This document shows positions 8,457-16,957 of a stretch of DNA of 64,000 nucleotides, piece by piece. The notes beneath the pieces are model-generated. The model made no database searches, was not told the origin of the DNA, and saw only the letters and a list, made by a program, of their open reading frames with translations. Positions within the stretch are counted from its first letter, which is position 1, and every line of letters begins with the position of its first letter. This DNA comes from Prosthecobacter fusiformis. Lineage in GTDB: Bacteria > Verrucomicrobiota > Verrucomicrobiia > Verrucomicrobiales > Verrucomicrobiaceae. The stretch lies in NCBI RefSeq assembly GCF_004364345.1, contig NZ_SOCA01000004.1, forward strand, positions 248,001 to 312,000. The letters run 5' to 3'. Position numbers and translations under genes: made by a program.

Positions 8457-10586
8457 TTAGACGTGGTGCAGACGTGCGGGTTCAAAAGAATGCGGGGAAG
8501 GTGTGGAGGCAGCCAGCAGGCGCAGTTCCACACTGGCATTGTCAGTGCCGTATTCATGCAACCAGCTCAGCGGTCCACCGCGTGAAGGCGGGTAGCCGGT
8601 GCCAAGGATCATCGCCAGATCAATGTCTGCGGGGGTTCGGGTCAGGCCTTCGTCCGCGCAGCGTGCAGCTTCATTGCTGAGCAGCAGCGCAAGCCTGTGC
8701 TGCACATGCTCCACTTGAGCATGGTCCTGTATGACTGGCTTTCTCACAGCGGCTCCTGAGTTGTGCTTATAAAATCCTTCGCCAGATTTTTTGCCCAATT
8801 TACCTTCTGAAACGAGTAGGTTCAGCAGGTCCGATGGAGCCATGCGGTCCGGGTAGGCAGCGCAGAGCGTGGTGGCCACGTGCGCGGCTACATCCAGGCC
8901 GATTTCATCCAGCAGGCGCAATGGCCCCATGGGCATGCCAAATTCCAACATCGCCTCGTCAATGACTTCGGCAGAAATACCGCTTTCATGCAATCTCACG
9001 GCCTCCATCAAATAAGGCATCAGGATGCGGTTCACCACAAACCCAGGGCTGTCTTTGACCACGATGGGCGTTTTACCCAGCTTCTGCACAAAGGTGACTG
9101 CCGTGGCAATGACGTCATCCGTCGTATCCTGCGTGACAATGATTTCCGCCAATGGCATGCGGTGCACCGGATTGAAAAAATGCAGACCGATCACACGCTC
9201 AGGATGTGGCAGTGTCTGCGCCAGCTCAGTCACCGACAGGGCCGAGGTATTGGTGGCCAGGATCGCATCCGGTCCGGCGCGTTTGGCCAGATCAGCAAAG
9301 ATCTTTTTCTTCAGAGCCATGTCCTCCGTGGCCGCTTCGATGATGATGGGAAATCGTGTCAAGGGAACGGCTGTATGCTCAGGCGTTAGCCGGTCCATGC
9401 TGTCCCGCATTTCCAGCTTGGTCATGGCGTGGCGTTTCACGCCTTCATTCAGCAGGCCATGGATGCGTTTCAAGCCACTTGCCAGAGAGTCTGTGCTCAC
9501 ATCTTGCATGAGCACATGGTGCCCTTTGCTGGCTGCCCAATGGGCGATGCCAGATCCCATGACACCGGCACCGATGACGGCTACGTCATGCACCTGAAGG
9601 GCGACCCCGCGCGAATGCGGCTTCTTCGAGGCCTCTTCTTTCCTGAAGAAAAGATCGATCAGATGCTCTGTTTGCGGGGTCAGTGCCAGATCCATAATCG
9701 CATGTCGCTCCAGTTCCAGGGCTTTCCCCAGTGGCAATACAGAGGCTTGCGTCGCCACTTCAATGGCCCGCAGAGGAGCTTGATAAATGCCTCGCGTCTT
9801 GGCCATCACTTGGCCACGCACATGGTAGGCCAGCCCCTGGCGTATGCCGGGCATCTTCCAAAAAGCGTGGTTCAGCGGGGATACGCGATCAGGCAGACCG
9901 TGGGCCAGCATCTTGCGTGCTGCGGCTTCCAGATGCTCTTTGGGCACCACTTCATCCACCAGCCCCAGGCGTCTGGCGGCTCGGGGTTTGAGCTGCTTTC
10001 CCGTGACGATGAGATCCAGCGCTGTCGGCAGCCCTAGCAGCCTTGGCAGGCGAGTAGAGCCACCCCAAGCTGGGATGAGGCCGATCTGTGTTTCAGGCAG
10101 GCCAAGGCGGGTGATGTTGCTATCACTGGCGATGCGGGCATTGCAGGCCAACGTTACTTCCAGCCCGCCACCCAGGCAGGCTCCATGAATGAGTGCGATC
10201 TTTGGAAAAGGCAACGCTGCCAGGCGGTTAAAAACGGACTGGCCACGTTCGATCATGGTTTCCACTTTGCGCACCGGCGCATTGCGTACGGCCTTGAGAT
10301 CCGCCCCGGCGATAAAGATCTTCTCCTTAGCACTCATCAGGACCAGCCCTTTGATCGTGGTGTCACGGCTGAGCGCTTCCAGACATAGGTCAAATTCACG
10401 CAGCGTGTGTTCATTCCAGATGTTGGCCGTGCTGCCAGCCATGTCAAAAGTGATCCAGGCTATGTCCCGCTCATCCGTGGTCAGACGGAAATTTTTGAGG
10501 GACTGGACCCGCAGGGCGGGTGTGGGGGGGCGGGGAACGAAAAAATCCTTCTCCGCCACGACATTATCGAGCAGATGTGAGTTCAT
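8457..10586 (-). CDS. Fused enoyl-CoA hydratase / 3-hydroxyacyl-CoA dehydrogenase (FadJ/FadB type)
   Basis: A 709-residue bifunctional enzyme for the second and third steps of beta-oxidation. The N-terminal crotonase domain shows the oxyanion-hole segment IAGADLKAV and both catalytic glutamates, in CLGGGLEVTLAC and LGLPETQIGL. The C-terminal part shows the NAD-binding VIGAGVMGSGIAHW, the catalytic-His region HFFNPVHRMPLAEI, and GFVVNRIL. Two dehydrogenase-C-type lobes complete the fold. I chose the ATG at 10586 (MNSHLLDNVV), 35 bases after the thiolase stop; a longer frame back to 10739 would run into the thiolase gene and adds non-family residues. The order thiolase then hydratase/dehydrogenase matches FadI-FadJ type pairs, so the two products probably form a trifunctional complex. 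Confidence 0.92.
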   Translation of the reverse strand: MNSHLLDNVVAEKDFFVPRPPTPALRVQSLKNFRLTTDERDIAWITFDMAGSTANIWNEHTLREFDLCLEALSRDTTIKGLVLMSAKEKIFIAGADLKAVRNAPVRKVETMIERGQSVFNRLAALPFPKIALIHGACLGGGLEVTLACNARIASDSNITRLGLPETQIGLIPAWGGSTRLPRLLGLPTALDLIVTGKQLKPRAARRLGLVDEVVPKEHLEAAARKMLAHGLPDRVSPLNHAFWKMPGIRQGLAYHVRGQVMAKTRGIYQAPLRAIEVATQASVLPLGKALELERHAIMDLALTPQTEHLIDLFFRKEEASKKPHSRGVALQVHDVAVIGAGVMGSGIAHWAASKGHHVLMQDVSTDSLASGLKRIHGLLNEGVKRHAMTKLEMRDSMDRLTPEHTAVPLTRFPIIIEAATEDMALKKKIFADLAKRAGPDAILATNTSALSVTELAQTLPHPERVIGLHFFNPVHRMPLAEIIVTQDTTDDVIATAVTFVQKLGKTPIVVKDSPGFVVNRILMPYLMEAVRLHESGISAEVIDEAMLEFGMPMGPLRLLDEIGLDVAAHVATTLCAAYPDRMAPSDLLNLLVSEGKLGKKSGEGFYKHNSGAAVRKPVIQDHAQVEHVQHRLALLLSNEAARCADEGLTRTPADIDLAMILGTGYPPSRGGPLSWLHEYGTDNASVELRLLAASTPSPHSFEPARLHHV

Positions 10587-10620
10587 GAGAGGGTTTGGGT
10601 AGGTGGTTGAATAAAAAAGG

Positions 10621-11898
10621 TTAGACTCTTTCGAGCAGCGCCGCGCCGCCCTGGCCTCCGCCAATGCAGAGGCTGACAAGAGCCCGGCGGCCCTGGGTTT
10701 CACGAAGCTGGTCGAGTGCGGTAAGAACAAGCCGGGCACCCGTTGCCCCCACTGGATGGCCCAGCGCGATGGCCCCGCCCCGCGGATTCAGGCGCTCTTC
10801 GTCGATTTCGCCCAACGCCGTTTCCAGTCCGGCACGGCGTGCGCAGGCGGTATCTTTGAGGCATTCCAAAACAGTCAGCACCTGGGAGGCAAACGCTTCA
10901 TTGATCTCGATGGTGTCCATATCACCAATCTTGTGGTTAGACCGGTGCATCAGGGCATCCATGGCGCGCACAGGCCCCAGGCCCATCCGGCGTGGATCAC
11001 AGCCGGTGTAGGCATAGTCCACCAGTTTCCCCAGCGGCTGCCATCCATGCCGGGCCACAGCCTCTTCACTGGCCACGAGCAATGCCACGGCTCCATCGGT
11101 GAGCTGGCTGGAGTTGCCTGCAGTCACGGAGCCATGATGACGCTCAAACATTGGCTTGAGGCGGCTTAATTTTTCCAGCGTGGTATCCACACGCACACCA
11201 TTATCCGCCAATACCGGTTCGACCGATTTGCCCATGACATACAAGGGGGCCGTCTCACCTTGCAGACGCGCCGCAGCCACGGCTGCACGCTGGTGGCTGC
11301 GCAGGGCAAAGGCATCCTGCCTTTCACGTGAAATTTTGAATTCACGCGCAAGAAGTTCTGCCGTTTCGCCCATGTTCATATCCACCACCGGATCGGTTAG
11401 GCCGAGCTTCAGTCCGATGACCGGGGCGAAGTCCATGGGCCGAAAGGCGCTCATGGCACCCATCTTTTGGCCAAAGCTGCGCGCCTTCATCACGCTGCCA
11501 AATTTGCTCATCGCGCTTCGTGAGAAATACAGCGGCATGTTCGACATGCTCTCAGTGCCTCCGACGATGAACACTTCACCCTGGCCCGCGCACATCTTGG
11601 CATGCGCCGTGGTCAGAGATTCCAGGCCGGAGGCGCAATTACGATGTACCGTCATCGCGGGTTTTCCTTCTGGCAAACCGGCCCGCAAGGCGATTACACG
11701 AGCGATGTTCTGTGCATCAGCGGGCTGGCCCACACATCCAAAAATGGTTTCATCCACTGCATGCGGATCGAGGCCTGTGCGTGCTAGCAATGCGGAGACC
11801 GCAGCTTTTCCGAGGTCTGTCGCATCCATGCCCGCTAGGCTGGTGCCTGCACGGGTAAAAGGCGTGCGGATGGCGGAGACGATATAAAGAGGTTTCAT
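10621..11898 (-). CDS. Thiolase (acetyl-CoA C-acyltransferase, FadI/FadA type)
   Basis: A 425-residue enzyme that cleaves 3-ketoacyl-CoA to acetyl-CoA and a shortened acyl-CoA, the last step of beta-oxidation. It starts MKPLYIVSAIRTPF. The nucleophilic Cys lies in HRNCASGLES, the NEAFASQ loop is present, the catalytic His lies in GGAIALGHPVGATGAR, and the second Cys in CIGGGQGG. A frame extending to a TTG at 11991 is open, but the added 31 residues look unrelated and the canonical thiolase start fits the ATG at 11898. It sits between the CoA-ligase gene (about 90 bases upstream) and the FadJ-like gene (35 bases downstream). Confidence 0.92.
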   Translation of the reverse strand: MKPLYIVSAIRTPFTRAGTSLAGMDATDLGKAAVSALLARTGLDPHAVDETIFGCVGQPADAQNIARVIALRAGLPEGKPAMTVHRNCASGLESLTTAHAKMCAGQGEVFIVGGTESMSNMPLYFSRSAMSKFGSVMKARSFGQKMGAMSAFRPMDFAPVIGLKLGLTDPVVDMNMGETAELLAREFKISRERQDAFALRSHQRAAVAAARLQGETAPLYVMGKSVEPVLADNGVRVDTTLEKLSRLKPMFERHHGSVTAGNSSQLTDGAVALLVASEEAVARHGWQPLGKLVDYAYTGCDPRRMGLGPVRAMDALMHRSNHKIGDMDTIEINEAFASQVLTVLECLKDTACARRAGLETALGEIDEERLNPRGGAIALGHPVGATGARLVLTALDQLRETQGRRALVSLCIGGGQGGAALLERV

Positions 11899-11987
11899 GG
11901 CTTTTAAGTTGGTTGAAGCCCGTGAATTATCCTGGGTAGAACCTGTCACGCCCCTCAGCTTTGAAAGCTTGTGGGGCAGAGCCTGGT

Positions 11988-13481
11988 TCAATCAGGGTTC
12001 ATCATGGATTCGGTTTTCGAGGGTTGGTTGCGCCTGTCTAAGAGCTTGACCTCCTTCAGCAGCTTACCCACACCCAGGCGCTCGCGGAGGTCTGGCAGGT
12101 CGTGGAAGTGGATCGCGTTAGGGTGAATTTCAGTCACCTCGGCAAAGCGGCGCTCAATGCGGTGCTCCAGGTCTGTTGAGTCCATGCCCGGCTCAGGAGC
12201 CACATGCAGGATCAGTTGATCCACTTCATGCGGATCATCATCACGCTTGCACAGCTCGATCTGCCAGGCGGCGACTCCTTTTTGGTCATCCAGCAAATGT
12301 TCCAGGATGTTAAAATTAACCAGGGTGCCTTTGATTTTGTCCAGGTGAAGTTCGCGGACCTCGCTCACCCGGCTGATGGGGCCCAGCAGGCGTGGGCAGG
12401 TGCGTCCACAGTGAGGGCAGCGCTTCCAGGTTATTCCTCCTTCGGCGATGTCTCCGGTGCGGTAGCGCAGCACCACCGTGCCTCGCGCATCCAGCGGAGT
12501 GAAGACAATTTCACCCGGGTGGCTTGGCTCCACGGGCTTGCCCGTTCGCGGATCCACCAGTTCGATGTAACCCAGATCTGGACTGATGTGAAAGCCGCTG
12601 GCCCCAGCTTCAGCCGGACATTCTGGAAAGGCCATCTTGGCTTCCGTGAAGCCGTATGTGCTGATCACATGCACTTCATCCCCGCCCATTTCATGGATCA
12701 GATTCACCAGTCGTGCCCTCAGACCTTCAGCCACTTTTTCACCACCCAAGACCACACGTTTGATGTTAGGCCAGCGTTTGCCATTTTCCAGCGCCTGACG
12801 CAGCAGATGATAGATAAAGGTGGGCATGCCAATGAGCACATCCGGCTGGATGCGGTCGATCAGGTTCATGTTGCCTTCCGTTCCCAAGCTTTTCCCACCG
12901 CCCGTGCTGACCATGAACGTGCCAAAACTCTGGCCTGCGTGATGGGTCTGCCAGAACGCAAGGTGTGGCGCGAAAGGGAAAGCATTCACATGCCGGAAAT
13001 CCCTCTGGGAACGCCCGCATTCCATCAGCCGACGGCCTGCGGTGTCTAAATTCGCCAGATCATGCTTGGTGAAAAGAAACGGTACCGGGTCAGATGAGCG
13101 CCCCGTTGTGCTCGTCATCATGACGGGGCGGAATTCATCCTCCAATGCGTTCTTGGCAGCGGCCCGGCCATGCAGGACAGCATTCAGCATCACCGCCCAC
13201 TCACGGCGCAGCACGGACTCCTCCGGCATCAATATAAACTCCCTTTGTTGTTCACGGGGAACAGTAAGGTCTGCTTTGGTTGTAAAAGGCGCGTTTGACC
13301 AGTCATCGAATGACTTGATGTCATTGACCTCCAGTCCGTGTTCTTTAAAGAGCCGGTTGTAATGGGCGCTGAAGGGCAGCACACGCTGGCTTAGGTAGTT
13401 CCGCAGTTGGCGGAGCTGCCAGTCGTGCCAGACTTCAGGCGGCGCAGAGTCCCACGCAGGGTTGGCGGACATTATTTTCAT
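11988..13481 (-). CDS. Phenylacetate-CoA ligase-like (PaaK family) acyl-CoA/adenylate-forming enzyme
   Basis: A 497-residue member of the adenylate-forming superfamily closest to PaaK. It has the P-loop-like MTSTTGRSSDPVPF, the core YGFTEAKMAFPEC, YRTGDIAEGG, and a CPHCGRTCPR zinc-ribbon-like loop typical of PaaK-type ligases. It would activate a carboxylic acid (fatty or aromatic) to its CoA thioester through an acyl-adenylate, feeding the thiolase/FadJ/acyl-CoA dehydrogenase genes behind it; the true substrate is not readable. I chose the ATG at 13481 (MKIMSANPAWDS), which overlaps the end of the patatin gene by 47 bases in another frame. A second ATG three codons later is possible. The long overlap implies tight coupling with the lipase gene. 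Confidence 0.85.
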   Translation of the reverse strand: MKIMSANPAWDSAPPEVWHDWQLRQLRNYLSQRVLPFSAHYNRLFKEHGLEVNDIKSFDDWSNAPFTTKADLTVPREQQREFILMPEESVLRREWAVMLNAVLHGRAAAKNALEDEFRPVMMTSTTGRSSDPVPFLFTKHDLANLDTAGRRLMECGRSQRDFRHVNAFPFAPHLAFWQTHHAGQSFGTFMVSTGGGKSLGTEGNMNLIDRIQPDVLIGMPTFIYHLLRQALENGKRWPNIKRVVLGGEKVAEGLRARLVNLIHEMGGDEVHVISTYGFTEAKMAFPECPAEAGASGFHISPDLGYIELVDPRTGKPVEPSHPGEIVFTPLDARGTVVLRYRTGDIAEGGITWKRCPHCGRTCPRLLGPISRVSEVRELHLDKIKGTLVNFNILEHLLDDQKGVAAWQIELCKRDDDPHEVDQLILHVAPEPGMDSTDLEHRIERRFAEVTEIHPNAIHFHDLPDLRERLGVGKLLKEVKLLDRRNQPSKTESMMNPD

Positions 13482-14478
13482 GGTTGTGTTCCTGGTTAGG
13501 GGTTGTCTGGCACAGCAACGCATAAATGCGGGGAAGGGCCTCTTCAGCAGCGCGTCGACCCGCGCGGATATAGCGGTCGAAGTTTTCGAAATCGAACCAC
13601 GTGCTTTCACAAAAGAAGGGGTGGATGACCAGATCTGCGCTTCGGCATTCTTTCTCAGCCAGACCGAGCTGGGCACACATCAAAGCTCGTCGAAAAGTGT
13701 CCAGCACATTCCCGTGAGCCAGCAGGTTCACGGGACGCAGCAGGTAATTAATAACCCGGACGAGGACATTCTTCGGCACTTTGGGCGGCACAAAAGCCGT
13801 GTCTTTGCAGTGCAGTACATCCTGGGTGGTTGGCAGTACGTTGACAGCGATGACTGCATCCAGCTTAAACCGTTCGCGCAGCAGCCCCACTGGCAATGGT
13901 TCCGCAGCGCCACCATCGGTGAAGCGGCGTCCATTGAGATGCACGGGCGCACAGACGCCAGGGATAGCCGCACTTGCATGTACGGCTGCACCCAGCGGCC
14001 CACTGTCAAAAACATGCGGTGCCATCGTATCTAGATCGGTCGCCACCACTAGGAGTGGAATGTCCAGTTCTTCAAAGGTCCTCGCGCCCAAAGAGCGTTC
14101 AAGATGCCGACGGATTTTCATCCCACGAATGAGGCCCGATGTAGGAGGAAAAATGGGATCCATCAGCCGCAGTAAAGTCCGGCGATCCTTGATTTCACGG
14201 GCCAGGGACTCCAAATCTTGAGTGTTGAATCCGGCTGCATGCAGGGCACCCACATAGGCACCCATGCTTGTGCCAGCGACCGCAGCAATGGGGATATGAT
14301 GTTCCTCCAAAACTTGCAATACGCCCACATGGGCCAGACCGCGTGCCCCGCCACCTGAGAGCGCCAGACCGATGCGTGGCTGCCCTGGTGCAGGCGTAGC
14401 TGCGCCGCCGTTATTCATCCCCGGATCTTCCGCGTTCCGCATCCACCCGGGGGAGGATGGATTCAAAGTGGGGTTCAT
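13435..14478 (-). CDS. Patatin-like phospholipase (RssA/NTE type)
   Basis: A 347-residue protein with a Ser-Asp dyad hydrolase domain. The oxyanion loop SGGGARG is at residues 41-47, the nucleophile Ser71 lies in GTSMGA, and the catalytic Asp is near residue 188 in TDGG. No signal peptide or membrane segment is evident, so it is probably cytoplasmic or membrane-peripheral. The likely role is release of fatty acids from lipids, which the downstream CoA ligase and beta-oxidation enzymes could then process. It is the first gene of the operon and has a good ribosome-binding site (GGAGG about ten bases before ATG). The last 15 or so residues are read from DNA that also encodes the start of the ligase, and that tail is not family-like. 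Confidence 0.9.
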   Translation of the reverse strand: MNPTLNPSSPGWMRNAEDPGMNNGGAATPAPGQPRIGLALSGGGARGLAHVGVLQVLEEHHIPIAAVAGTSMGAYVGALHAAGFNTQDLESLAREIKDRRTLLRLMDPIFPPTSGLIRGMKIRRHLERSLGARTFEELDIPLLVVATDLDTMAPHVFDSGPLGAAVHASAAIPGVCAPVHLNGRRFTDGGAAEPLPVGLLRERFKLDAVIAVNVLPTTQDVLHCKDTAFVPPKVPKNVLVRVINYLLRPVNLLAHGNVLDTFRRALMCAQLGLAEKECRSADLVIHPFFCESTWFDFENFDRYIRAGRRAAEEALPRIYALLCQTTPNQEHNHENNVRQPCVGLCAA

Positions 14479-14519
14479 GGTTGTTTACCTCCGTTCTTGC
14501 TATATCTGACCGGTTTATT

Positions 14520-14554
14520 GCCCGATTTGTTCAACTTTTGTGATCTAATCGGGC
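14520..14554. promoter_or_regulatory. Inverted repeat in the patatin-ribF divergent region
   Basis: Arms GCCCGATT (14520-14527) and AATCGGGC (14547-14554) separated by 19 bases, 42 bases upstream of the patatin start. Position and symmetry fit an operator for a dimeric regulator of the beta-oxidation operon (TetR- or GntR-like regulators are usual for such operons). No regulator gene is adjacent, so this is only a candidate. Confidence 0.35.
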
Positions 14555-14649
14555 GCTTTTTGGGCGTTTTTTAAAAGTCATTCCATGCAGGTTGCGCTAC
14601 ACTTCATGTCTTCCTTTGCACAGCGCGTTCCAAGTCTGTCTTACTTGAT

Positions 14650-14678
14650 AAAAACAGGGGGCTACCCTGTTTTTATTT
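14650..14678 (+). promoter_or_regulatory. Terminator-like hairpin in the ribF leader
   Basis: Ten-bp stem (14650-14659 with 14665-14674), five-base loop, and T-rich 3' side (TTTTTATTT). It lies 50 bases before the ribF start with no plus-strand gene upstream, so it would end leader transcripts unless an attenuation switch or a downstream promoter is used. I could not fit an FMN riboswitch consensus to the upstream sequence. Confidence 0.5.
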
Positions 14679-14728
14679 CCTCTACAGGCAGCCTTTGCCA
14701 AACGTTCCCCCCTGCGCAAATTCAACCC

Positions 14729-15658
14729 ATGCTGCAATTGCGTTCCATCCAAGATCTCGCCCAGGTGCCCGGCCCCGTTTCATTGGCCATTGGTGTCTTT
14801 GATGGGGTGCATCTCGGGCATCAAGAGGTCATTCGCGCCGCGCAGGAGCATGCCGTCCAGCACCATGGTCAGGCTGTGGTCATGAGCTTTGATCCTCATC
14901 CTCTCAGTGTCCTGCGCCCGGAATTGAAGCCCAAACGCCTGTGTGGAGAGCGCCAGCGTTCCCGACTGCTCGCTTCCATGGGCGTTGCGGGCACCCTGTT
15001 GTGTCCGTTTACCCGTGAAGTGGCGGATACATCAGCCGAAGAGTTTGTCGGTTCGCTCGTCGCAGCCTGCCACCCTCTCGGCTGCATCTCCGTGGGATAT
15101 ACCTGGAGCTTTGGGAAAAACCGCAGTGGAAACATCCATTCGCTCATGGACCTCGGCCAGCGTCATGATTTCGCTGTTTACGGTGTTCCGCCCATCCGGC
15201 TGGAGGGGGAAGTTGTCAGCAGCACGCTAATCCGGGATGCCGTGACCTCCGGGAATCTCACCCGTGCGGCGTCGCTGCTCGGCCGACCTTACTCTTTGTT
15301 AGGAACGGTGGTTTCCGGGCGGCAGCTCGCCCGGCAGCTCGGATTTCCTACCGCCAATGTCCAGCCGGAGGCGGAGGTGCTGCCCCCCTATGGAGTTTAT
15401 GCCGTGCAGGCAAACCTAGGCGGTGAATGGTTTCCGGGAATTGCCAACCTGGGCCTCCGCCCCACAGTGGACGAAGGTGCCGCTGCGCCTTCTCTGGAGG
15501 TGCATCTTTTCGATTGGTCGGGGGACTTATATGGTCAGGAGCTTGAAGTGCGTCTCGGCACCTTTTTACGTCCTGAAAAGAAATTCACCGGCGTGGATGC
15601 CCTCCTGTCACAGATTCAGGTGGACGTTCAGCAGGCTCGCTCACTTCTTCCGGGCTGA
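14729..15658 (+). CDS. ribF: Bifunctional riboflavin kinase / FAD synthetase
   Basis: A 309-residue enzyme making FMN from riboflavin and FAD from FMN. The N-terminal nucleotidyltransferase domain shows AIGVFDGVHLGHQ (HxGH-type), SFDPHP, and the SSTLIRDAV loop. The C-terminal flavokinase domain shows GRPYSLLGTVVSGRQLARQLGFPTANV and LYGQELEV near the end. I chose the ATG at 14729 (MLQLRSIQDLAQ); an in-frame ATG at 14585 would add 48 residues encoded across the terminator-like hairpin and is not credible. The gene converges with the endonuclease-like gene and overlaps its end by 18 bases. Confidence 0.93.
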   Translation: MLQLRSIQDLAQVPGPVSLAIGVFDGVHLGHQEVIRAAQEHAVQHHGQAVVMSFDPHPLSVLRPELKPKRLCGERQRSRLLASMGVAGTLLCPFTREVADTSAEEFVGSLVAACHPLGCISVGYTWSFGKNRSGNIHSLMDLGQRHDFAVYGVPPIRLEGEVVSSTLIRDAVTSGNLTRAASLLGRPYSLLGTVVSGRQLARQLGFPTANVQPEAEVLPPYGVYAVQANLGGEWFPGIANLGLRPTVDEGAAAPSLEVHLFDWSGDLYGQELEVRLGTFLRPEKKFTGVDALLSQIQVDVQQARSLLPG

Positions 15659-16597
15659 TATCTTGCGTTGTGGCAGCAGAGTCATCACGATGGGGCGGTG
15701 ATCGCTCGCTTTATCAAAGTCGGCTGCGGTATAAATAAAGGACCCCTTCATATCCACCAGGGGCCGCAGACTGCGACTGACAAAGATGTAGTCCAGCCTT
15801 CCATACACATCCGCATCATCCCAGAAATGCGTCCACACCAAGCCATGGGCATCCCGCAGGTGTAGATCAAACATCAGTCCCGGGCCAGCCCGTGAGCCAA
15901 TGATCTCACTGATGGCCGGTTCATTCCGGTGTTCATTGAAGTCTCCATAGCAGACGACCTTGGCGTCGGGTTCCTGCGCATAGATTTGGTCCATGTGCAG
16001 CCTCAGCAGATGCGCTTCGTTGCGGCGCATTAGGGTTTCATCCGCTTCGGGAATGGCGCGCTTCGACTTCAAATGCACCCCCAGAAATCGCACTTGCAGC
16101 TCTGGGGTAATGCTCACCGTGGCATCCAGGATACCTCTTTGCATCGGTAAAGATATCGCCCCCATCTGGTAATAAAGTCGGGTTTGCGAATAGACTGCCA
16201 TGATCGGATACCGCGACAGCAGGCCAAGACTCCGCGTCGGGTCCCCTCCGGTGCATCGCGTTAGATGCGGCAGGTCCACCCCCGAACTGCGCAGACGCGT
16301 CTGGACCTCTTTAATATCCTCCAGGCTGCCAATTTCACAGAGGCCCAGGATGTCTGGCCGGATTTCGGTGAGAAATTCCACCACCTTCGCCTTTTCCTTC
16401 TCCGGCTTGGAGACTAGCGGCTCATCCGGGTCCCCAAAAGACCGCTGCATCAGCAGCCAGTTCTTCACATTGTAGGAGCAAAAGACGACCTCTCTGGCAG
16501 GTTCCTCCGCTGATAAATCCTGACAGAACCACAACAAACAAAAGAAAACGGCGGGGACGAATCCCCGCCGTTGAATGAAAAACTTTCTGGCGTGCAT
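15641..16597 (-). CDS. Secreted endonuclease/exonuclease/phosphatase-family protein
   Basis: A 318-residue protein with a signal peptide (MHARKFFIQRRGFVPAVFFCLLWFCQDLSA, cleavage probably after SA). The mature part shows the EEP fold: SYNVKNW and LCEIGS (metal Glu), CYGDFNEH (catalytic Asp-Asn), and SDHRPIVM (final Asp-His). Family members hydrolyse phosphodiester or phosphomonoester bonds with Mg2+; an extracytoplasmic nuclease or sphingomyelinase/inositol-phosphatase-like role is possible but not resolved. It is 17 bases after tatA on the same strand. The start codon lies in the loop of a hairpin, and the first 17 or so codons overlap what looks like the tatA terminator. A downstream start would remove the signal peptide, so the call is kept. 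Confidence 0.85.
   Translation of the reverse strand: MHARKFFIQRRGFVPAVFFCLLWFCQDLSAEEPAREVVFCSYNVKNWLLMQRSFGDPDEPLVSKPEKEKAKVVEFLTEIRPDILGLCEIGSLEDIKEVQTRLRSSGVDLPHLTRCTGGDPTRSLGLLSRYPIMAVYSQTRLYYQMGAISLPMQRGILDATVSITPELQVRFLGVHLKSKRAIPEADETLMRRNEAHLLRLHMDQIYAQEPDAKVVCYGDFNEHRNEPAISEIIGSRAGPGLMFDLHLRDAHGLVWTHFWDDADVYGRLDYIFVSRSLRPLVDMKGSFIYTAADFDKASDHRPIVMTLLPQRKISARKK
16533..16572 (-). terminator. Intrinsic terminator of tatA, embedded in the next gene
   Basis: Eleven-bp GC-rich perfect stem (16547-16557 with 16562-16572) closed by a TTCG tetraloop on the minus strand, then a T-rich run (TTCTTTTGTTTGTTG). It is a textbook intrinsic terminator 43 bases after the tatA stop. The same bases encode residues 9-24 of the EEP-family protein, including its hydrophobic signal sequence. 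Confidence 0.75.
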
Positions 16598-16610
16598 GGG
16601 CAGCCAGAAA
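16584..16610 (-). promoter_or_regulatory. Hairpin presenting the EEP-gene start codon in its loop
   Basis: Arms TTTCTGGC (16603-16610 read on the minus strand) and GCCAGAAA (16584-16591) form an 8-bp stem; the 11-base loop contains the ATG at 16597-16595. No Shine-Dalgarno sequence is evident. It may modulate access of the ribosome to the start codon. Confidence 0.45.
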
Positions 16611-16614
16611 ACAA

Positions 16615-16890
16615 TTAGATGTCCTTGGCCGATGTCACAGGCTGGCGCTTTTCAGCGGTAGCCGGGATCACGGGGGCCGGGGTCGGGCGCTCTGCCTCTT
16701 CCTGGGAACGGGTAAGCTCATGCTCAAATTCTTCACGTGCTTTTTTGAATTCACCCATGCTTTTGCCCAGGCTGCGAGCAAAGGTTGGAAGTTTTTTGGC
16801 TCCGAAAAGGACAAGTACGAGAATGGCAATGATGATCAACTCGGGCGTGCCCAGAGGACCAAAGGCGGCGAAAAGGTGTGCGGTGTTCAT
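16615..16890 (-). CDS. tatA: Sec-independent (Tat) translocase subunit TatA/TatE
   Basis: A 91-residue protein: short periplasmic N-terminus, one membrane helix ([23 protein letters not shown]), the hinge FGAKKLP and the amphipathic helix [23 protein letters not shown], then a disordered Pro/Thr-rich tail. This is the TatA pattern (pore-forming component of twin-arginine export), with the conserved FG..KLP hinge. TatB-like proteins have longer acidic helices, so TatA/E is preferred. tatB and tatC are not in the window. It is expressed from the divergent region shared with the ABC transporter operon and followed closely by a strong terminator. Confidence 0.93.
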   Translation of the reverse strand: MNTAHLFAAFGPLGTPELIIIAILVLVLFGAKKLPTFARSLGKSMGEFKKAREEFEHELTRSQEEAERPTPAPVIPATAEKRQPVTSAKDI

Positions 16891-16957
16891 GGCTGGGGGA
16901 TATTACGGTCAAAAGTACAACGGCGCAAGCCGACCTTTAGTTGGGTCAACCTACATT

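Noticed and set aside
14479..14728. FMN riboswitch before ribF
   Set aside because: A terminator-like hairpin exists, but I could not place the conserved RFN helices.
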